33,654 bases of DNA from Phycisphaera mikurensis NBRC 102666 (GTDB lineage: Bacteria > Planctomycetota > Phycisphaerae > Phycisphaerales > SM1A02), in the NCBI GenBank assembly GCA_945877905.1, contig CAMDUT010000008.1:1-33654 (forward strand). The letters are read 5' to 3'. The notes beneath the pieces are model-generated. The model made no database searches, was not told the origin of the DNA, and was given only the letters and a program-made list of their open reading frames with translations. A program made the position numbers and the translations under genes. Shown piece after piece: positions 29,526 to 33,654 of this stretch. The stretch's first letter is position 1, and the number at the start of each line of letters is the position of its first letter.

Positions 29526-30926
29526 TCACTTCCCGACGCAGAAGCGCGCGAAGATCCGCCCGAGCACGTCGTCCGGGGGAATCGCCCCCGACACCTCGCC
29601 GAGGCGGTCGAGCGCCGTTCGCAGCCACGCGGCGACCAGCTCGGGTGCCTGCTCGGCGCACGCGGCGCGAAGCGCGGACGCGGCCTCCGCGAGCAGCACG
29701 GCACGGGCCGAGCCGAGGGCCGCGGTGCCGGTGGTGCGCGAACGGGTGCGCGCGCACTCGTCGCGGATCGCGGCCCGGAGCGGGTCAAGCCCGGCGCCCG
29801 TGCGGGCGCTGGTGGCGATGCGCGGGGCCGGCGCGCCCGCGTCGTGATCGGGTTCGCGCGGGCCCGCGACCGGGAGGTCGCACTTCGTGCGCGCGCGGAG
29901 CACGGGGACGGTGGCCGGGATCGGCAGGGTGCCGCGGAACGCATCCCACGCGTCGCGGACCGCGTCGTGGCCCCGGGTTTCCTCCGCCCCGCGCCCGTCG
30001 TCGCACGCCACGACCACGTCCGCCCGCGCGATCGCGTCCATGGCGCGTCGCTGCATGAGCATGTCGATGCGCTCGACCGCCTCCTCGAGGCCCGGGACGT
30101 CGACCAGCACCGCCTCGGTGCCGTCGCCGAGCGTCATCGCGGCCTCGATCGCGTCGCGCGTGGTGCCGCGGAGCTCGTGCTCGACGCTCCGCGCGCGCCC
30201 GAGGAGCGCGTTGAAGAGCGAGCTCTTGCCTGCGTTCGGTGGCCCGCACAGCACCACGCGCGGCGCGTGGATCGCGCGTTCCACGCCCTCGGCGGCCCGG
30301 AGCGCGGTGTCGATCGCGGACCCGACCGCGGCGAGGCGGCGTTCGAGGTCCTGCCGTTCGATCGCGACCACGCCCTCCTGGTCCGTGAAGTCGATGCCCG
30401 CCTCGACGAGCGCCAGGACGTCGGCGATCTCGCCGGACCATGCGCGCCGTGCATCCGCGGGGTCGTCCGTCTCCATCGAGCGTGCGGCCGCGAGCGCCGC
30501 GTCCGTCTCCGCCGCGATCGCGTGCGCCACGGCGTCGGCCTGCGTCGCGGTCATGCGGCCGTGCAGCACCGCTCGCACGCTGAACTCGCCCGGGTGCGCG
30601 CGCCGCGCGCCGCCTGCCGCGCGCGCGATCACCGCGTCCACGATGCGCTCGAGGAGCGCGGGGTTCCCCGGGGCATGCACCTCGACGCAGTCCTCGCCCG
30701 TCGCGCTGCGGGACGCGGGCATGCACGCGACGAGGACGGGGATGGGCGGGTCGGCGAGCCGCGCGACGTGGATGCCGCGAGCGCGCGCGGCGATGGCCTG
30801 CGCACCCGGCCCGGTGAGGGTCGCCGCGACGTGCGCGCATGCGTCGCGGCCGCTCGCCCGCACCAGCCCGCGCGGCGACGGCCCCGGCGGGGACGCGACG
30901 GCGAGGATGGTGGAAGCGGCGTCCAA
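29526..30926 (-). CDS. mnmE: tRNA uridine-5-carboxymethylaminomethyl modification GTPase MnmE
   Basis: This 466-residue GTPase, with MnmG, modifies the wobble uridine of several tRNAs. The N-terminal folate-binding domain begins TILAVASPPG and continues to PGEFSVRAVLHGRMTATQADAV. The G domain has P-loop GPPNAGKSSLFNALLGR (about 228-244), GTTRD, DVPGLEE and RTKCDL (in place of the usual NKxD). The protein ends FCVGK, matching the conserved C-terminal FCIGK whose Cys is required in the family. The sequence is divergent in the N-terminal domain (RGLVRASGRDA, VHAPGNPALL). The start is a TTG (30926), 12 nt after yidC; no ATG or GTG gives the TILAVAS beginning. The yidC-mnmE order is a common bacterial arrangement. 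Confidence 0.9.
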   Translation of the reverse strand: MDAASTILAVASPPGPSPRGLVRASGRDACAHVAATLTGPGAQAIAARARGIHVARLADPPIPVLVACMPASRSATGEDCVEVHAPGNPALLERIVDAVIARAAGGARRAHPGEFSVRAVLHGRMTATQADAVAHAIAAETDAALAAARSMETDDPADARRAWSGEIADVLALVEAGIDFTDQEGVVAIERQDLERRLAAVGSAIDTALRAAEGVERAIHAPRVVLCGPPNAGKSSLFNALLGRARSVEHELRGTTRDAIEAAMTLGDGTEAVLVDVPGLEEAVERIDMLMQRRAMDAIARADVVVACDDGRGAEETRGHDAVRDAWDAFRGTLPIPATVPVLRARTKCDLPVAGPREPDHDAGAPAPRIATSARTGAGLDPLRAAIRDECARTRSRTTGTAALGSARAVLLAEAASALRAACAEQAPELVAAWLRTALDRLGEVSGAIPPDDVLGRIFARFCVGK

Positions 30927-30938
30927 CGCGCGGCGGCC

Positions 30939-33209
30939 TCAGCGGTCCCGGAACGGGCGCTTCGGCGCGTTGCGGCGCGCCTCGGCGGCGCGCTGCGTCT
31001 CCTGCACGCGCTTCATGGCCTTCTCGTACGCGCCCTGCAGCCAGCCGCCCTTGCCGGGCCGCGGCTTCGTGAAGTCCATCTTCTCGACCTCGGCACGGAC
31101 GCGCTTGCTCTCGTAGATGCCGACCAGCGTGCTGGTGGCGATGTAGAGGGTCAGCCCGCTCGGCGCCGAGTACAGCATCAGCGGGAACATGATGACCATC
31201 ATCCACTTCATGATCTTCTGCTGCTGCTCCTGCTCGGGCGTCATGTTCGGCGAGGGCGGCGGCGACATGTACTTCTGCTGCACCCAGAACACGAGGCCCA
31301 TGAGGAGCGGCACCAGGTTCACCGACGACAGCTCGAACACGTAGAGGTTCACCGAGAAGGGCAGGGGGATGAACCGGTCCTGCGCGCTCAGGTCCGCGAG
31401 GAAGGGCCAGTCGCCGAACCTCTGGAAGACGCCGAAGAACGCCGGCTGCTGCCGCAGCTCGAACGCGTAGTAGAGGACCGCGTAGAGCGCGATCCAGATC
31501 GGCATCTGCAGGAACGTCGGCACCATGCCGCCGGCGCACCCGAGCGGGTTGATCCCCTTCTCGCGGTACAGGCGGATGGTCTCCTCCTGCACCTTCTTCG
31601 GGTCGTCCTTGTGGCGCTTCTGGATGGCCTCGAGCTCGGGCTTCACCGCGGCCATCTGCTTGGTGACGCGCATCATCGAGATCTGCGATCGCCGCGTCAG
31701 CGGGTGCAGCAGCCCGCGCACCACGATCACCAGCGCGATGATGGCCAGGCCCCAGTCGAAGACGACGTAGTCGTGCAGGAAGGCCAGGAACCACACGAGG
31801 AGGTCCGCGAGCCACGCGAACGTGCACCACGAGCAGCAGCCGCTCATCAGGTACAGGATCAGGCCCTGCATGTTGAGCGCGGCGTACGGCTCGGTCGACG
31901 CGAGCAGCGATCGCTCGAGCGGGCCGGCGAACACCCCGACGTCGAACGCCGCGGCGGTGCCCGGCGCGGCCGTGACCGCGTCGCTCGTGAGGTCGGTGAA
32001 GAGCACGCGGTCCGGGGCGCCCCGGAAGGTCGACTCGCCGGCCTGTGCCTGAACGACGCCGATCGCGGGCGCGACGGCGCGCGAGGTCGAACCGGGCGGC
32101 GCGTACGGTGCGTGCACCGCGAACGCGAAGTAGCGGTTGGTGGCGCCGAACCACGAGAGGTTGTAGCGCTCCTGCTGCTGGCGCTGGTCGGGCCAGACGC
32201 GGTAGTTGCCCCCGTCGATCTGGCCGATCACCGTGGCATGGTCGAGCGTCGCGCCGTGCACGATCACCGTTGCCTGGCCCGGGTCCCGCTCCTTCGACAT
32301 CAGGTAGCCGGCGTGGAAGCGCCGCGCGTCGACGAGGTCGCCGCCGCCGGTGCCCGTGCCGGGCTGCGTGCCCGGGGCCTCGCGCGGCAGGTCGGTCGGT
32401 CCGAACTGGATCCAGCGCACGGTGCGCGGCGACGCCGAGAGGTTCTCGACGCGCTGCTCGCAACGGAGGTCGTACGAGCCGGCGTCGACGCGCCACGTGC
32501 GCGTCACGCGCATCTGGAGCGCGCCGGTCGAGTCCGCGAGCTCGCTGACGAAGGTGCCGGGCGCGGTCTCCGCCCAGACGTTCCCCGCGAGGCTGACGGC
32601 CTGGCCGTCGACCTCGACCTCGCGCGCGGCGAGGAGCGACACGGAGAAGCCCTGGAGCGTGCCGTGCGCGACGAACGCGTAGCGGCCCGCGAGCACGTCC
32701 TCGGCGGTGCCCGCCGCGCGTGCGCGCGCGGCGGCGCGGCTGTCGGCACCCGTCCACCAGAGGTCGCTGAACGTGATGCGCGAGATGCCGGCGCCGCGCG
32801 GGTCGAACTCGACGAGGAAGCGCGCCTTGGCGGGATCGACCGACCCGATCGGCGTCGGCTGCGCGGTCGGCGAGCCGGGCGCGCGCGCGGACCAGCGGTC
32901 CATGGGCGCGGGCTTCGCGGCGGTCGCGGACGGCGCTGGGGCAGGGGCGGTCATTGGCGCGTTCGGCTCGGTGATCGAAGCCGGCGCGGTCGCCGTGGAG
33001 GTGGTCGCCTGCGTCGCGGAAGCAGGCGACCCGGCGGTGGCCTGCGGGGCCGTGGCCGCGGTCGCCGACGAATCGCCGTTCCCGGAGCCCGCGCCGCTGA
33101 CGATGACCGCCACGATGCCCGCGGCCACCGCGAACACGGCGAGGGTGGCGACGAACCGTCGGACGTTGAACGCTGGGGCCTTGCGGCCGGCCGGGTCGGT
33201 GGTCTTCAT
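30939..33209 (-). CDS. yidC: Membrane protein insertase YidC
   Basis: This 756-residue protein inserts and folds inner-membrane proteins with or without Sec. The start at ATG 33209 gives the proper cytoplasmic lead and first membrane helix (VATLAVFAVAAGIVAVIVSG). A Pro/Ala/Thr-rich linker and a large periplasmic beta-domain follow (about residues 110-440). The conserved core runs from about 455: FDWGLAIIALVIVVRGLLHP with the functional Arg, then a charged cytoplasmic hairpin (ELEAIQKRHKDDPKKVQEET), GINPLGCAGGMVPTFLQMPI, FVPLLMG-type and MFPLMLYSAPSGLTLYIATS helices, and a basic tail ending RPFRDR. Two longer in-frame starts exist up to 33257 but overlap the metallophosphoesterase gene. It precedes mnmE by 12 nt. 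Confidence 0.93.
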   Translation of the reverse strand: MKTTDPAGRKAPAFNVRRFVATLAVFAVAAGIVAVIVSGAGSGNGDSSATAATAPQATAGSPASATQATTSTATAPASITEPNAPMTAPAPAPSATAAKPAPMDRWSARAPGSPTAQPTPIGSVDPAKARFLVEFDPRGAGISRITFSDLWWTGADSRAAARARAAGTAEDVLAGRYAFVAHGTLQGFSVSLLAAREVEVDGQAVSLAGNVWAETAPGTFVSELADSTGALQMRVTRTWRVDAGSYDLRCEQRVENLSASPRTVRWIQFGPTDLPREAPGTQPGTGTGGGDLVDARRFHAGYLMSKERDPGQATVIVHGATLDHATVIGQIDGGNYRVWPDQRQQQERYNLSWFGATNRYFAFAVHAPYAPPGSTSRAVAPAIGVVQAQAGESTFRGAPDRVLFTDLTSDAVTAAPGTAAAFDVGVFAGPLERSLLASTEPYAALNMQGLILYLMSGCCSWCTFAWLADLLVWFLAFLHDYVVFDWGLAIIALVIVVRGLLHPLTRRSQISMMRVTKQMAAVKPELEAIQKRHKDDPKKVQEETIRLYREKGINPLGCAGGMVPTFLQMPIWIALYAVLYYAFELRQQPAFFGVFQRFGDWPFLADLSAQDRFIPLPFSVNLYVFELSSVNLVPLLMGLVFWVQQKYMSPPPSPNMTPEQEQQQKIMKWMMVIMFPLMLYSAPSGLTLYIATSTLVGIYESKRVRAEVEKMDFTKPRPGKGGWLQGAYEKAMKRVQETQRAAEARRNAPKRPFRDR

Positions 33210-33243
33210 GTCTTCTCGTGCGTGGGTCGTGCTGGCGCGCCGG

Positions 33244-33654
33244 TCACTGACCGTCAAGCAGGCGGCGGCCGAGGCGGCCGTCGAGCTCGGTGATGCCGTC
33301 GATCCGGTCGACGGTCTCCTGGACGTCGTACTCGACCCGGAGGAAGCGGAACGACTTCGGCGCGCCGGCGTCGTCCGTCTCCATGATCGCGTAGGACGCG
33401 CGCGGGTCGAGGTCGCGCGGCTGTCCCACGGAGCCCGGGTTCACCACGGCCTTCTGGCCCGCGCGGACGACGTAGGTCTCGTCGGGCAGGTCGCCGGGCT
33501 TGTAGAACTCGAGGTCATCGGTGAACACGCCCGGGACATGGGTGTGGCCCACGACGCACACCGACTCGACGAGGTTGAAGATGCTCTGCATCATCTTCGG
33601 GTCGTCGTAGGGGCTGTTCGGCGTGATGTACTCGTTGATCTGGCGGCGCGGCGA
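33244..33654 (-). CDS. Calcineurin-like metallophosphoesterase, partial (N-terminus beyond window)
   Basis: The C-terminal 136 residues are visible; the frame is open to the right edge. Metal-ligand and fold motifs are VVGHTHVPGVF (the GHTH motif) and VVNPGSVGQPRD (the NPGS segment), both typical of YfcE-like and related phosphodiesterases. The N-terminal metal motifs (DxHG, GDxxD, GNHD) would lie outside the window. It ends VDRIDGITELDGRLGRRLLDGQ. The stop lies 34 nt before the adopted yidC start. Its position upstream of yidC suggests co-transcription; the substrate cannot be told. Confidence 0.85.
   Translation of the reverse strand, partial: SPRRQINEYITPNSPYDDPKMMQSIFNLVESVCVVGHTHVPGVFTDDLEFYKPGDLPDETYVVRAGQKAVVNPGSVGQPRDLDPRASYAIMETDDAGAPKSFRFLRVEYDVQETVDRIDGITELDGRLGRRLLDGQ

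Noticed and set aside
29481-33293. 1270-codon plus-strand open frame opposite mnmE and yidC
   Set aside because: It mirrors two clearly recognisable proteins; the translation is Arg-rich low complexity with no motif.
1-33654. tRNA genes, rRNA, CRISPR arrays, transposases, integrase or attachment sites
   Set aside because: Looked for T-loop-like motifs, regularly spaced repeats and recombinase proteins; none could be supported by reading alone.

Overview
The window is about 33.7 kb of very GC-rich bacterial DNA with a strong preference for G or C at third codon positions. It looks like a planctomycete, most likely of the Phycisphaerae/Phycisphaerales type. The evidence is: two secreted proteins ending in the double calcium-loop tail that closes in W-G-P-C (a dockerin-like C-terminus common in that group); divergent ECF-like sigma factors with a shared W-R-A-S-G-x-P-L-R-R-W core; a zinc-ribbon membrane protein; and a pair of small planctomycete-style exported proteins. 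This is recognition from sequence alone; no search was run. No tRNA, rRNA, CRISPR array, insertion sequence or prophage was seen.

Layout. (1) 1-3951, minus strand: a lipoprotein, a sigma factor, a membrane segment joined in frame to a secreted C-type-lectin/dockerin protein, then a second sigma factor cut by the window edge. (2) 4112-11381: a catabolic block with a long acyl-CoA dehydrogenase, a leucine-type dehydrogenase, and E1-alpha, E1-beta and E2 of a 2-oxoacid dehydrogenase complex. Together these match the first steps of branched-chain amino-acid breakdown. A zinc-ribbon membrane protein lies inside the block on the opposite strand. (3) 11428-16910: a nucleotide-sugar dehydrogenase, an MBL-fold hydrolase, two small exported proteins, deoxyribose-phosphate aldolase, a crotonase-fold protein and pyroglutamyl peptidase. 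(4) 16952-21312: a tight three-gene operon, LemA, TPR/O-GlcNAc-transferase-like protein, M48 metalloprotease. (5) 21320-24833, minus: a macro-domain-like protein behind a strongly structured leader, an unrecognised 294-residue protein and a GH29 alpha-L-fucosidase. (6) 24897-27282, minus: a second sigma / membrane segment / secreted dockerin protein module, this time with a beta-helix protein. (7) 27532-33654: an ABC ATPase, a DciA-like DUF721 protein, and a minus-strand housekeeping run of metallophosphoesterase, YidC, MnmE and thioesterase.

Three things stand out. First, the sigma / membrane segment / signal-peptide dockerin protein arrangement occurs twice, with a third sigma gene at the left edge. 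Second, many genes have a TANNNT hexamer 6-12 nt (most often 6) before the start codon, as expected for leaderless or nearly leaderless transcripts. Third, a cytosolic O-GlcNAc-transferase-like protein is embedded between LemA and an M48 protease. Several long perfect inverted repeats, without U-tracts, sit at gene ends or in leaders and appear to serve as terminators or regulatory hairpins.
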